From Amycolatopsis camponoti (GTDB lineage: Bacteria; Actinomycetota; Actinomycetes; Mycobacteriales; Pseudonocardiaceae): a stretch of 64,000 bases of DNA. Below, piece after piece: positions 1 through 8,360 of the stretch (position 1 is its first letter; the number at the start of each line of letters is the position of its first letter). The stretch covers positions 1,500,501 through 1,564,500 of the forward strand of contig NZ_CABVGP010000002.1 of NCBI RefSeq assembly GCF_902497555.1. The letters run 5' to 3'. A program made the position numbers and the translations under genes. The notes under the pieces were generated by a model that was given only the letters and a program-made list of their open reading frames with translations, was not told the origin of the DNA and did no database searches.

Positions 1-145
1 ACTTGCCGGTGGCGTCGATCGTCTCGTCGCCGGTCAGCGTGCCGGGCGCGCCGACGGCGGCGATGGTCTCGCCGTCGACGAGCACGTCCGCGAGGAGAGC
101 GCCCGATGGGGAAACGACCTGGCCGCCCTTGATGAGCGTGGTCAT
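1..145 (-). CDS. hydA: dihydropyrimidinase / D-hydantoinase, N-terminal fragment
   Basis: Only the first 48 codons are inside the window; the gene continues past the left edge. The fragment begins MTTLIKGGQVVSPSG and reads on through a (V)DGETIAAVG stretch, the typical N-terminal beta-sandwich of cyclic amidohydrolases (dihydropyrimidinase, hydantoinase, allantoinase). The metal-binding residues lie outside the window. Its ATG shares one base with the TGA of the upstream beta-ureidopropionase-like gene (TGATG), so the two are translationally coupled. The pairing with that gene and an NCS1 permease suggests ring opening of dihydropyrimidines or hydantoins. Family is clear; exact substrate is inferred. 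Confidence 0.85.
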   Translation of the reverse strand, partial: MTTLIKGGQVVSPSGALLADVLVDGETIAAVGAPGTLTGDETIDATGK

Positions 146-984
146 CAGGCCTCCGTAAGGGGGCCGTAGGTGTCCGGGCGGCGGTCGCGGTAGAACGCCC
201 ACAGGTCCCGGACCTCGTCGAGCAGCGTCATGTCGAGGTCGCGGATGACGACCTCGTCGTCGGTGTCGGACGCGGCGTCGCCGATCAGCTGCCCGCGCGG
301 GTCGGCGAAGTACGTCTGGCCGTAGAAGTCGTTGTCGCCCAGCGGTTCCACGCCGACGCGGTTGATCGCGCCGACGAAGTACTCGTTGGCCACGGCGGCC
401 GCCGGCTGCTCCAGCTTCCACAGGTACTGCGACAGGCCGCGGCTGGTCGCCGACGGGTTGAAGACGATCTTCGCCCCGGCCAGGCCCAGCGCGCGCCAGC
501 CCTCCGGGAAGTGCCGCTCGTAGCAGATGTAGACGCCGATGCGGCCCACGGCGGTGTCGAACACCGGGTAGCCCAGGTTCCCGGGCCGGAAGTAGAACTT
601 CTCCCAGAAGCCCTTGACCTGCGGGATGTGGTTCTTCCGGTGCTTGCCGAGGTACGTGCCGTCGGCGTCGATCACCGCAGCGGTGTTGTAGTACACGCCG
701 GGCTGCTCGACCTCGTACATCGGCACGATCAGCACGACGCCGTGGCGCTCGGCGACCTCCTGCATGAGCTGGGTCGTCGGCCCGTCCGGGATGCCCTCGG
801 TGTAGGAGTAGAACTCGGTGTCCTGCACCTGGCAGAAGTACGGCCCGTAGAACAGCTCCTGCAGGCAGACGACCTGGGCGCCCTGCGAGGCGGCGGTGGC
901 GATGTGGTCGACCGCCGCCTTGATCATGGACTCCTTGTCACCCGTCCACCGCTGCTGGATCAATCCGGCTCGGACGACGCTCAC
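145..984 (-). CDS. nitrilase-superfamily beta-ureidopropionase / N-carbamoyl amidohydrolase
   Basis: A 279-residue carbon-nitrogen hydrolase. The catalytic triad is visible: Glu43 in LQELFYGPYFC, Lys117 in HRKNHIP and Cys154 in YICYERHFP. The family hydrolyses N-carbamoyl-beta-alanine or N-carbamoyl amino acids to the amino acid, CO2 and ammonia, the last step of reductive pyrimidine breakdown. The GTG start at 984 has an AAGGAGG ribosome site six bases upstream. The start lies 47 bases inside the end of the permease gene, and the stop overlaps the next gene's ATG, giving a permease-ureidopropionase-dihydropyrimidinase operon. An N-carbamoyl-D-amino acid hydrolase is possible, but the neighbours favour pyrimidine use. 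Confidence 0.9.
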   Translation of the reverse strand: MSVVRAGLIQQRWTGDKESMIKAAVDHIATAASQGAQVVCLQELFYGPYFCQVQDTEFYSYTEGIPDGPTTQLMQEVAERHGVVLIVPMYEVEQPGVYYNTAAVIDADGTYLGKHRKNHIPQVKGFWEKFYFRPGNLGYPVFDTAVGRIGVYICYERHFPEGWRALGLAGAKIVFNPSATSRGLSQYLWKLEQPAAAVANEYFVGAINRVGVEPLGDNDFYGQTYFADPRGQLIGDAASDTDDEVVIRDLDMTLLDEVRDLWAFYRDRRPDTYGPLTEA

Positions 985-2503
985 TTGCTTCCTCCTTGTT
1001 CGTGGACATGGACAGGGCGGCGAAGACGACGAACGCGCCGACGAAGCCGACCACCCAGTTGTAGTCGTAAAGCGGCTTGAGGAACGGGATCAGGCCGCCG
1101 TCGGGGAACGGGCCGGTATCAGCGGCGCTGTAGGCGCCTCCTACCGCCAATACGGCTCCCACCAGCGTGGCGACCAGCGCCCGCCAGTTCCAGCCGCCGC
1201 TGAACCAATACACCCCATCGGGTGTGTAGAGGTCCTTCAACCTGAGCCTCGTGCGGGCGATCACCCAGTACCCGGCGACGAGCACGCCGGCGACCGCGCC
1301 GAGCAGGCCGCCGTAGAAGCCGAGCCAGGCGAAGATGTAGATGTTCGGGTCGGAGTAGAGGCGCCACGGCTGGATCAGGACGCCGATGACGCCGGTGATC
1401 CCGCCGCCGATCGCGAAGGTGATCTTCTTCGGGAAGGCGTTCGAGAAGTCGTAGGACGGGCTGACGACGTTGGCCGCGAGGTTCGCCGAGATCGTCGCGA
1501 GCACCAGCGCGACCAGCGCCACGACGACCACGACCGGGCTGGTGAACCTGTCGGCCAGCTGCGCCGGGTCCCAGATGTCCTCGCCGTAGAGGACGTGCCC
1601 GCCCGACGTGGTCAGGATGGCGACGATCGCGATGAACGTCATGGTCGTCGGCAGGCCGAGGATCTGGCCGCGGACCTGCTTGCGCTGGCTGCCGCCGAAC
1701 CGCGTGAAGTCCGGCATGTTCAGCGAGAGCGTCGACCAGAACGCGATCATCGCCATCAGCGACGGCGCGAACACCTTCCAGAAGTCCGGGCCCCAGCCGA
1801 GCTTGCCGCCGTCGGACAGGATCGGGCCGAGCCCGCCCGCCTTGACCAGCACGTAGCCCAGCATGATCAGGAAGCCGACCGACACCAGCGGCGCCGTCCA
1901 GTTCTCGAACCGGCGGACCGCCTCCATGCCGCGCCAGATGATCAGCATCTGGCCGATCCAGAAGACCACGAAGGACAGCCAGAGCGTCCAGTGCTGCCCG
2001 GCGATCTCCGGTGCGTCGCGCCACCACGAGCCGAGCAGGCGCCCGAGGATGACGTAGATGGCCTCGCCGCCTACCCACGTCTGGATGCCGAACCAGCCGC
2101 ACGCGATGAACGCGCGCAGCAACGCGGCCAGGTTGGCGCCGCGCAGGCCGTAGAAGGCGCGGGCGAACACCGGGAACGGGATGCCGTACTTCGTGCCGGC
2201 GTGGCTGTTGAGCAGCATCGGCGCCAGGACGACCAGGTTGCCGATCGTGATCGTGATCAGCGCCTGCACCCAGTTCATGCCGAGCGCGATGAGCGACGCG
2301 GCCAAGGCGTAGCTGGGGATGTTGTGGGCCATCCCCATCCAGAGCGCGAAGTAGTTGTAGGTGGTCCAGGTGCGTTTCGCCACGGGGACGGGGGCCAGCT
2401 CCTCGTTGAAGAACCGGCTGCCTTCGAGAGACCCGACGTCGGCGGGGTCGAGCTCGACCCGGCCGTCGTCGTGCACGCGCTGGTCTGCGGGTGTCGGCGC
2501 CAT
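938..2503 (-). CDS. NCS1-family nucleobase/hydantoin:cation symporter
   Basis: About 521 residues with roughly twelve hydrophobic segments and the NCS1 hallmark N-terminus (WTTYNYFALWMGMAHNIPSY) followed by IGNLVVLAPMLLNSHAGTKYG. The family (Mhp1, PucI, uracil and allantoin permeases) imports pyrimidines, purine-ring products or hydantoins with Na+ or H+. I chose ATG 2503 (MAPTPADQRVHDD), preceded by AGGA at about seven bases; an in-frame start at 2554 would add 17 poorly supported residues. It heads the operon with the two hydrolases downstream, so it probably imports their substrate. The 3' end overlaps the next gene by 47 bases. Confidence 0.88.
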   Translation of the reverse strand: MAPTPADQRVHDDGRVELDPADVGSLEGSRFFNEELAPVPVAKRTWTTYNYFALWMGMAHNIPSYALAASLIALGMNWVQALITITIGNLVVLAPMLLNSHAGTKYGIPFPVFARAFYGLRGANLAALLRAFIACGWFGIQTWVGGEAIYVILGRLLGSWWRDAPEIAGQHWTLWLSFVVFWIGQMLIIWRGMEAVRRFENWTAPLVSVGFLIMLGYVLVKAGGLGPILSDGGKLGWGPDFWKVFAPSLMAMIAFWSTLSLNMPDFTRFGGSQRKQVRGQILGLPTTMTFIAIVAILTTSGGHVLYGEDIWDPAQLADRFTSPVVVVVALVALVLATISANLAANVVSPSYDFSNAFPKKITFAIGGGITGVIGVLIQPWRLYSDPNIYIFAWLGFYGGLLGAVAGVLVAGYWVIARTRLRLKDLYTPDGVYWFSGGWNWRALVATLVGAVLAVGGAYSAADTGPFPDGGLIPFLKPLYDYNWVVGFVGAFVVFAALSMSTNKEEASERRPSRIDPAAVDG

Positions 2504-2722
2504 TGCGGAATCCTGCGCGCCGGGTCGCGGCCGGGGCAACGGCAGACTGTTCACTCTTCCCTGATCAGGAGTGCAGACTGTCGATTGCGCGAACGCGCGG
2601 CGGGTGCATGACCTGCGTCACACATCGGACGGTCACATCCCGGCAAAGCGGGGGAAACGTCTCCACAGGATCTCCACACTTCGCGCGGACCCTCTCCACC
2701 GCCGATCCCTAAGGTCGTTCGC

Positions 2723-3415
2723 ATGGAACCGGTAGTGCGGCGAGTGCTCGTCGTCGAGGACGACGTCACCATCGCCGCGTCGATCGCGGCCCGGCTGCGG
2801 GCCGAAGGATTCAGTGTGGACGTCGCCCACGACGGGCCGGCCGCCGTCGAAGCGGAGTCGTCGTCGGAGCCGGATCTCGTGGTCCTGGACGTCATGCTCC
2901 CGGGCTTCGACGGCTTGGAGGTCTGCCGCCGGATCCAGGGGCGCCGCCCGGTGCCGGTGCTCATGCTGACCGCGCGCGCCGACGAGACGGACATGCTGGT
3001 CGGGCTGGGGGTCGGGGCCGACGACTACCTCACGAAGCCGTTCTCGATGCGAGTGCTGACGGCGCGGGTGCACGCGCTGCTGCGGCGGGTCGACCGCTCG
3101 TCGTCCGCCGCGGGCACCCGGATCGTCCTCGGCGACCTCGAGATCGACGTCGACCAGCGGCGCGTCGCCCGGGCCGGCGTCGCGGCGCAGCTGACGCCGA
3201 TCGAGTTCGACCTGCTGGTGCACTTCGCGCGGCGGCCGCGGGCGGTGCAGCCGCGGGAACGGCTGCTGTCGGAGGTGTGGGACTGGGACGTCCACGGCAC
3301 GTCCGCGGGCACCCGCGCGGTGGACAGCCACATCAAGGCGCTGCGGCGGAAGCTCGGCGCCGACCTCATCCGGACGGTGCACGGCGTCGGGTACGCGCTG
3401 GAGGCGGGATCGTGA
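2723..3415 (+). CDS. OmpR/PhoB-family response regulator
   Basis: A 230-residue regulator with an N-terminal receiver domain (acidic pocket VVEDD near residues 10-14, phospho-acceptor Asp56 in VVLDVMLPG, Thr83, Lys105 in LTKPF) and a C-terminal winged helix (about 133-228, ending in TVHGVGYALE). It is transcribed away from the permease operon. Its TGA overlaps the GTG of the sensor kinase (GTGA). No target is evident; the adjacent membrane protein at 4480 is one candidate. Confidence 0.93.
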   Translation: MEPVVRRVLVVEDDVTIAASIAARLRAEGFSVDVAHDGPAAVEAESSSEPDLVVLDVMLPGFDGLEVCRRIQGRRPVPVLMLTARADETDMLVGLGVGADDYLTKPFSMRVLTARVHALLRRVDRSSSAAGTRIVLGDLEIDVDQRRVARAGVAAQLTPIEFDLLVHFARRPRAVQPRERLLSEVWDWDVHGTSAGTRAVDSHIKALRRKLGADLIRTVHGVGYALEAGS

Positions 3416-4428
3416 AGGCGTTGCTGGTCAGGGTGGTCGAGCTGCTGCCGCGGCCGTTGGACGGGGTCCGGTCGATCAAGCTGAAGCTGGCGATCCTGAT
3501 GGTCGCCTCCGGCGGGGTCGCGTTCGCGTTCTTCAACTGGCAGATCGGCTGGCTGCCGCCCCGGACGACGATCACCGCGATGGTGCTGGCGCTGCTGCTG
3601 TCGCAAGTGCTGGCGCACGGGATGACCCGGCCGCTGCGCGAGATGACGGGCGCGGTGCGGGCGATGGCGAAGGGCGATTACACGCGGCGCGTCCGGGCCA
3701 CCACGCGGGACGAGGTGGGCGAGCTGGCGCAGGCGTTCAACCAGATGGCCGGCGACCTCGGTGACGCGGACAAGCGGCGCCGGGAGCTGGTGGCGAACGT
3801 GTCGCACGAGCTGCGGACGCCGATCACGGCGTTGAGCGGCGTGCTCGAGAACCTGGTCGACGGCGTCGAGGACCCGGACCCGGCGACGTTGAAGACGGCG
3901 CTGCAGCAGACCGAGCGGCTGGCGACGCTGGTGGACGAGCTGCTGGACCTGTCGCGGCTCGACGCGGGGGCGATTCCGTTGCACAAGACGTCGTTCTCGC
4001 TGTCTTCGCTGCTTTCGGAGGCGGTTTCCGAAGCGGCGCTGGTGCGCGGGGTGACGTTCTCGGTTTCGGTGACGCCCGCCGACGCCGTGGTGACGGCCGA
4101 TCGTGGCCGGCTGTTCCAGGTGGTGGCGAACCTGCTGGAGAACGCGGTCCGCCACGGCCCGGCGGGCGGTTCGGTGCGGGTGCTGGCCGAGGTGCGGCCG
4201 GGCGAGGTGCGCATCGACGTGTGCGACGAGGGACCGGGGATCGCGCCGGCCGACCGGGTGCGGGTGTTCGAGCGGTTCACGCGGGGGGAGCGGCCGTCGG
4301 GCGGGGGGACGGGGCTGGGCCTGGCGATCGCTCGGTGGGCGGTGGAACTGCACGGCGGGACGATCGGGGTGGTCTCGCCTTCGGCGGGGGTCGGGAGCCG
4401 GATCCGGGTGACTTTGCCGACGGGCTGA
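3412..4428 (+). CDS. HAMP-domain sensor histidine kinase
   Basis: About 338 residues from GTG 3412, coupled to the response regulator by a 4-base overlap. Two membrane segments near residues 24-42 and 51-69 enclose almost no extracytoplasmic loop, so the sensor probably reads the membrane or a partner protein. HAMP follows (about 70-118), then HisKA with His122 in VSHELRTPITAL, and HATPase_c with NLLENAVRHG, DEGPGIAP and GGTGLGLAIA. All catalytic boxes are intact. It should phosphorylate the regulator encoded just upstream. Confidence 0.93.
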   Translation: MKALLVRVVELLPRPLDGVRSIKLKLAILMVASGGVAFAFFNWQIGWLPPRTTITAMVLALLLSQVLAHGMTRPLREMTGAVRAMAKGDYTRRVRATTRDEVGELAQAFNQMAGDLGDADKRRRELVANVSHELRTPITALSGVLENLVDGVEDPDPATLKTALQQTERLATLVDELLDLSRLDAGAIPLHKTSFSLSSLLSEAVSEAALVRGVTFSVSVTPADAVVTADRGRLFQVVANLLENAVRHGPAGGSVRVLAEVRPGEVRIDVCDEGPGIAPADRVRVFERFTRGERPSGGGTGLGLAIARWAVELHGGTIGVVSPSAGVGSRIRVTLPTG

Positions 4429-4479
4429 CGCTGGGACGCTGCGTCGACGGGTGGTCGGTGCACGTGTGGACATTTGCGA

Positions 4480-6099
4480 ATGCGAACGAGAGTGGAGACG
4501 ATGCCGAAGAGCAGGATCGACGAGCCGGGCGCGGAGAAGCCGGTGCCGAGGGGAAAGCGCTCGGCGGCGGGGGTTCGTGGGGTTGAGGCGGTCTCGGCCG
4601 AACCGGGACCCGGTGGGGCAGCCGGTGAAGCCCGAGCCGGTGGTGTGGCCGTCGCCGCTCCTCCTGTCCTCATGCGGCCGATCCCGCCGCCGAGATCGGC
4701 CATCGTCCCGCTGCCTCCCGCCGTCTTGCCCGCCGCCGGGCTGGCCGGGGTGGCCGCCGCTCTTGTGCTGCCTGTCGACCGGCCCGGGATCGGGTGGCTG
4801 CTGGCCGGGCTGGCCATCGCCTTCGCCGTCTTCGTTGCCGATCGGCGGTCTTCGGACGGTGCCGGGTCCTTCACCTGGGGCAGCGCCGGGTGGGTCTTCC
4901 TCACCCTCGCCCTGCTCGGGATGGGCGCCCTCCGAGCCTCCGAGTGGCTGTTCGTCCTCTGCGTCCTCGGGGCTGTCGTCACCGGGTCACTCGCCGTCGT
5001 GGGGAAGCGGACCGTCAACTCCGTCTTGTACGACATGTTCGCCGTCCCGCTGGAAGCCCTGCGCGCCGTGCCCTGGGCCGGCCGCGGGGTCGGCCGCTTC
5101 GCCGCCCGCCGTGACGGCGTCGCCCGGCGGATCGGGCTCGCCGTGCTGGCCACCGCCGCGATCGTCGCCGTCTTCGTGCCGCTGCTCGCCAGTGCCGATG
5201 CCGTGTTCGCCGACGTCGTCAACGCCGTCGTCCCCGATCTCAGCCTCGACGTCCTCGTGCGGTGGTGTTGCGTGTTCGCCGTCGCGGCGTTGCTGGTGGC
5301 CGGAGCTTGCTATTTCCTCGCCGCCCCAGCGCATCGCGCGGAAACAGACCGTCCGTACCGGACCAAGTACGGTCTGGAGTGGACAGTCCCGCTCACCGTC
5401 CTGGTCCTGCTGTTCAGCGTGTTCGTCGGCGTCCGGCTGGTCGTGCTCTTCGGCGGCACCGGGTACGTCCTGCGCACCAGCAACCTCACCTCCGCCGAGT
5501 ACGCCCGCGGCGGCTTCTGGCAGCTGTGCGCCGTCACCGTGCTGACGCTGGCGATCGTCGCGGCGGCACTGCGCTGGGCGCCGAACGTCACGAAGGCCGA
5601 CCGGCTCCGCCAGCGCGTCCTGCTGGGGGCCTTGAGCGCGTTGAGCCTGGTGCTCGCCGGGTCGGCGTTGAGTCGCATGTGGACCTATCAGGAGGCGTAC
5701 GGCTTCACCGTGCTGCGGCTGCTGGTCGAGGTCTGCGAACTGTGGTTCGGCGCCGTGTTCGTGCTGGTGCTGGCGTCGTTGGTCAAGCTCCGCTCGGCGT
5801 GGCTGCCCCGCGCGGCGATCGGCACCGCCGCCGCGGCGCTGCTGGTGCTCGCCGTCCTCGACCCGGAACGCCTCATCGCCGACGCCAACCTCGACCGCGC
5901 CGCCGCCGGCAAGCCCCTCGACCACCGGTACCTGGCCGGATTCTCCACCGACGTCGTCCCCGTGGTGTCGGCGCGACTGCCGGAGCCGCTGCGGACGTGC
6001 GTGCTGCGCCAGGTCCTCGCCGGCGACGCCCCCGACGGCTGGCCGGCCTGGAACCTCAGCCGCGCGAACGCCCGCGACGTGACTCTCGGCAACTGCTGA
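4480..6099 (+). CDS. DUF4173/DUF4153-like integral membrane protein
   Basis: About 539 residues. The N-terminal ~75 residues are Pro/Ala/Gly-rich and probably disordered, followed by about ten hydrophobic segments. The stretch HRAETDRPYRTKYGLEWTVP followed by VLVLLFSVFVGVRLVVLFGG is characteristic of DUF4153/DUF4173 proteins of unknown function. The start is uncertain: ATG 4480, ATG 4501 (with a very close GGAG) and ATG 4672 are all in frame. The gene follows the two-component pair in the same direction with a ~50-base gap, so joint expression is possible. A long hairpin lies 37 bases after its stop. Confidence 0.7.
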   Translation: MRTRVETMPKSRIDEPGAEKPVPRGKRSAAGVRGVEAVSAEPGPGGAAGEARAGGVAVAAPPVLMRPIPPPRSAIVPLPPAVLPAAGLAGVAAALVLPVDRPGIGWLLAGLAIAFAVFVADRRSSDGAGSFTWGSAGWVFLTLALLGMGALRASEWLFVLCVLGAVVTGSLAVVGKRTVNSVLYDMFAVPLEALRAVPWAGRGVGRFAARRDGVARRIGLAVLATAAIVAVFVPLLASADAVFADVVNAVVPDLSLDVLVRWCCVFAVAALLVAGACYFLAAPAHRAETDRPYRTKYGLEWTVPLTVLVLLFSVFVGVRLVVLFGGTGYVLRTSNLTSAEYARGGFWQLCAVTVLTLAIVAAALRWAPNVTKADRLRQRVLLGALSALSLVLAGSALSRMWTYQEAYGFTVLRLLVEVCELWFGAVFVLVLASLVKLRSAWLPRAAIGTAAAALLVLAVLDPERLIADANLDRAAAGKPLDHRYLAGFSTDVVPVVSARLPEPLRTCVLRQVLAGDAPDGWPAWNLSRANARDVTLGNC

Positions 6100-6135
6100 A
6101 CCGCCGGCGCGGGCTGTGCGTGATTAAGAGCAATG

Positions 6136-6182
6136 CGCGGAAGCCACCGGGCCGTCGTGGGGGCGGCCCGGCGGCTTCCGCG
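6136..6182. terminator. bidirectional hairpin terminator
   Basis: A 19-base stem (CGCGGAAGCCACCGGGCCG at 6136-6154 against 6164-6182) has one A/C mismatch and a 9-base loop. It lies between the convergent DUF4173-like gene (stop 6099) and the inhibitor gene (stop 6192). There is no U-tract, as is common for actinobacterial terminators. Confidence 0.75.
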
Positions 6183-6191
6183 CGCCCAGCG

Positions 6192-6554
6192 TCAGAACGC
6201 GAAGACGTCGTCCGAGTCGCGGTCCGCCGCACAGCGGTTCGGGTACGACGTCCGGAACGACACCGGCTTTCCGCGCCAGGTCCCGACCACCGTCACGTCC
6301 ACCGGGGCGTAGATCAGCGTGCACGCCTGGTGCCGCGCCTGGATCCGCGAGAAGTCGCCGTCCACGCCCGAAAGCACCGCGCACGCCTTTTCGCGCTTGG
6401 GGTGCGTGCCGCCCGCCGGGTCGCACGTCAGGACCACCGAGCCGATCCGGTTGGCGGTGTCGTGGCTGGTCAGCTGCAACGTCGACGCCGGGGGCTGCGC
6501 CGGGGCGAGGCAGCTCAAGCTCATCAAGCAGGCTGCGAAGGGGAGTAGGGCCAT
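6192..6554 (-). CDS. subtilisin-inhibitor-like (SSI family) secreted protease inhibitor
   Basis: A 120-residue protein starting MALLPFAACLMS with an N-terminal secretion signal. The mature part matches Streptomyces subtilisin inhibitors: VVLTCDPAGGTHP with Cys44, Cys58, Cys78 and Cys108 in the usual two-disulfide pattern, and the ending SDDVFAF. Aligning the reactive loop C-P-M-V-Y-x-P-V of SSI with C78-T-L-I-Y-A-P-V puts Leu80 at P1 and Ile81 at P1', predicting inhibition of subtilisin- or chymotrypsin-like proteases. It starts 28 bases after the pucR stop on the same strand, so it may be read from the same transcript. The signal is Cys-rich but lacks a clean lipobox. Confidence 0.85.
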   Translation of the reverse strand: MALLPFAACLMSLSCLAPAQPPASTLQLTSHDTANRIGSVVLTCDPAGGTHPKREKACAVLSGVDGDFSRIQARHQACTLIYAPVDVTVVGTWRGKPVSFRTSYPNRCAADRDSDDVFAF

Positions 6555-6582
6555 ATCGGTTCCATCGGCAGCCCGAGGTCGA

Positions 6583-8217
6583 TCACTGTGCTCCACGTCC
6601 GGGTGAGTCTTCTTCGCTCGACCGAGTGAGGTCCAGCGCCAGCAAGGCCACGTAGAGCGAAAGCATCGACTCCGGGTCCTCCAGGCGGACGCCGAGGACC
6701 TGCTCGATCCGGGCGAGCTGCTGGTAGTACGCCGTTCGCGAGGTGTGTGCCGCCGCCGCGGCCGCCGACTTGTTGCCGCCCTGCTCGCAGTAGTGCCGCA
6801 GAGCCTGCACCAGCCGGCTGCCGGACGCCGCGTCGCGCTGGAGCAGCGGCCCGAGCTCCCGGACCGCGAACGCCGTCACGCGCTCGTCGCCCGAAAGCAG
6901 GTGCAGCAGGCCGCGCAGGCGGACGTCCGACAGCCGGTGCAGCACGCGCTCGGCGCCCGCCCCCAGGGCGGCCGCCGCCACCTGGCCGGCCTCCAGCAGC
7001 GTCCGGCCCGCCTCGGCCGGCGACGAGACCGTCGTGCCGACCGCGAGCACGCCCGGCGCGCTGCCCCGGGCCTCGTGGACGTCGGTGGCGAGCCGGTGCA
7101 GCACCGTGTCCGCGTTCGCCTCCGGCGACAGCGCGATCAGCGCGCGCACGCCGAGGTCGTCCGTCGCCACCAGCGCCGACACCTTCGCGCGGCGCGCCGC
7201 GAGCACCGTCGCCTCGGCCAGTTCGCGCAGCACCGGCGGCGTGGACAGAGCCGGACGGCTGCCGATCAGCCGGGGCCGGACCGCCAGCCCGACCAGCTGC
7301 CGCCCGGTCAGCGGCACGGCCAGCGCCGACGCCCGCGCCAGCAGCTCCGCCGTCGGGGCGGGCGACGCGAGCAGCTCGTGCAGCACGGCCCGGTGGGCCT
7401 GCCGCTCCAGGCCGTCGGAATCCTTGGCGACCAGCCGGTGCACGGCCAGCGCGGACGCGGCCCGCTCGGCGACCACCCGGTGCCGGTGCGGCGGTGGGTC
7501 GGCGCAGACGACCACGAGGCGCCCCCAGTCGTGCCCGCGCGCGCCGACGACGGTCACCAGCCAGCCCGAGCCGGGGTGGTAGCCGGTCCGCTCGCCGACC
7601 TGGACGACGCGCGACCGGGCCGGCCAGCCGGTGAGCAGTTCGGCCGGGTCGGTGCCGGCCGCGTCGTAGGCGAGGACCTCGTGCGAGAGCGTCTCCAGCA
7701 CCACCGGCTGCTCGGTCAGCCGGGCGACCTCGCCCAGGACGACGCCGGGTTCGGCGCCCGCGACCGTCAGCGCGGTGAACGTCTCGTGCACGCGCTCGGC
7801 GGCGCGCAGCTCGGCGACCTGGGCGTCGACGATCTGGCCGTTCACCGCCTCGGTGACGCTGACGTACCGGGTTTCGCGCGAGAGCGTCACGAGCGGCAGC
7901 CCGTGCTTCTCGGCCGCTTCGACCAGGGCGGCGGGCAACTTGTCGCTCCAGTGCCGGACCAGCTCGATCACCAGGCCGGCCGCCCCGACCCCGGCCAGGT
8001 CGGCGACGTAGCGGGCCAGCGACGGGCCGTCGTCGGGCAGCGCGACGCCGGTCGTCAGCACCAGCTCGCCGCCGCGCAGCAGGTGCGCGATGTCGGCGAC
8101 CTCGGCGACGTGCGCCCAGCGCACCAGGGCGCCGAGCCCGGCCACGCCGGCGACGACGTGCGGACGGCCCTGGCGCAGCACCGGCAGCGCGAGCACCTCG
8201 GCGACGGTCGGGTACAT
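6583..8217 (-). CDS. PucR-family transcriptional regulator
   Basis: A 544-residue protein with the N-terminal PucR domain (MYPTVAEVLALPVLRQGRP through about residue 120), a middle GGDEF-like/GAF-like region and a C-terminal helix-turn-helix of the PucR/CdaR type (EQGGNKSAAAAAAHTSRTAY, then RIEQVLGVRLEDPES). PucR members activate purine or related nitrogen catabolism. It lies divergent from the mmsA-like gene and near the permease-hydrolase operon, so pyrimidine or hydantoin breakdown is the likely target. I could not identify an operator with confidence. Confidence 0.88.
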   Translation of the reverse strand: MYPTVAEVLALPVLRQGRPHVVAGVAGLGALVRWAHVAEVADIAHLLRGGELVLTTGVALPDDGPSLARYVADLAGVGAAGLVIELVRHWSDKLPAALVEAAEKHGLPLVTLSRETRYVSVTEAVNGQIVDAQVAELRAAERVHETFTALTVAGAEPGVVLGEVARLTEQPVVLETLSHEVLAYDAAGTDPAELLTGWPARSRVVQVGERTGYHPGSGWLVTVVGARGHDWGRLVVVCADPPPHRHRVVAERAASALAVHRLVAKDSDGLERQAHRAVLHELLASPAPTAELLARASALAVPLTGRQLVGLAVRPRLIGSRPALSTPPVLRELAEATVLAARRAKVSALVATDDLGVRALIALSPEANADTVLHRLATDVHEARGSAPGVLAVGTTVSSPAEAGRTLLEAGQVAAAALGAGAERVLHRLSDVRLRGLLHLLSGDERVTAFAVRELGPLLQRDAASGSRLVQALRHYCEQGGNKSAAAAAAHTSRTAYYQQLARIEQVLGVRLEDPESMLSLYVALLALDLTRSSEEDSPGRGAQ

Positions 8218-8360
8218 GGCTCCTCGCGGTCCGCGCGGTCTGATCGGCAGGGACAGACTGTACGGCCGGGAGCCAACTGACGTACACGTTGTCGATGGCG
8301 GTGGCGTGGCGCGCGCCCGGAGACTCGCAGGAGACGTCCCCGAGCCGAGGAGTGCCCGCC

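Noticed and set aside
896..2611. A 571-residue plus-strand frame opposite the NCS1 permease
   Set aside because: It is rich in Arg, Asp and His and lacks domain features; the minus-strand permease is clearly real.
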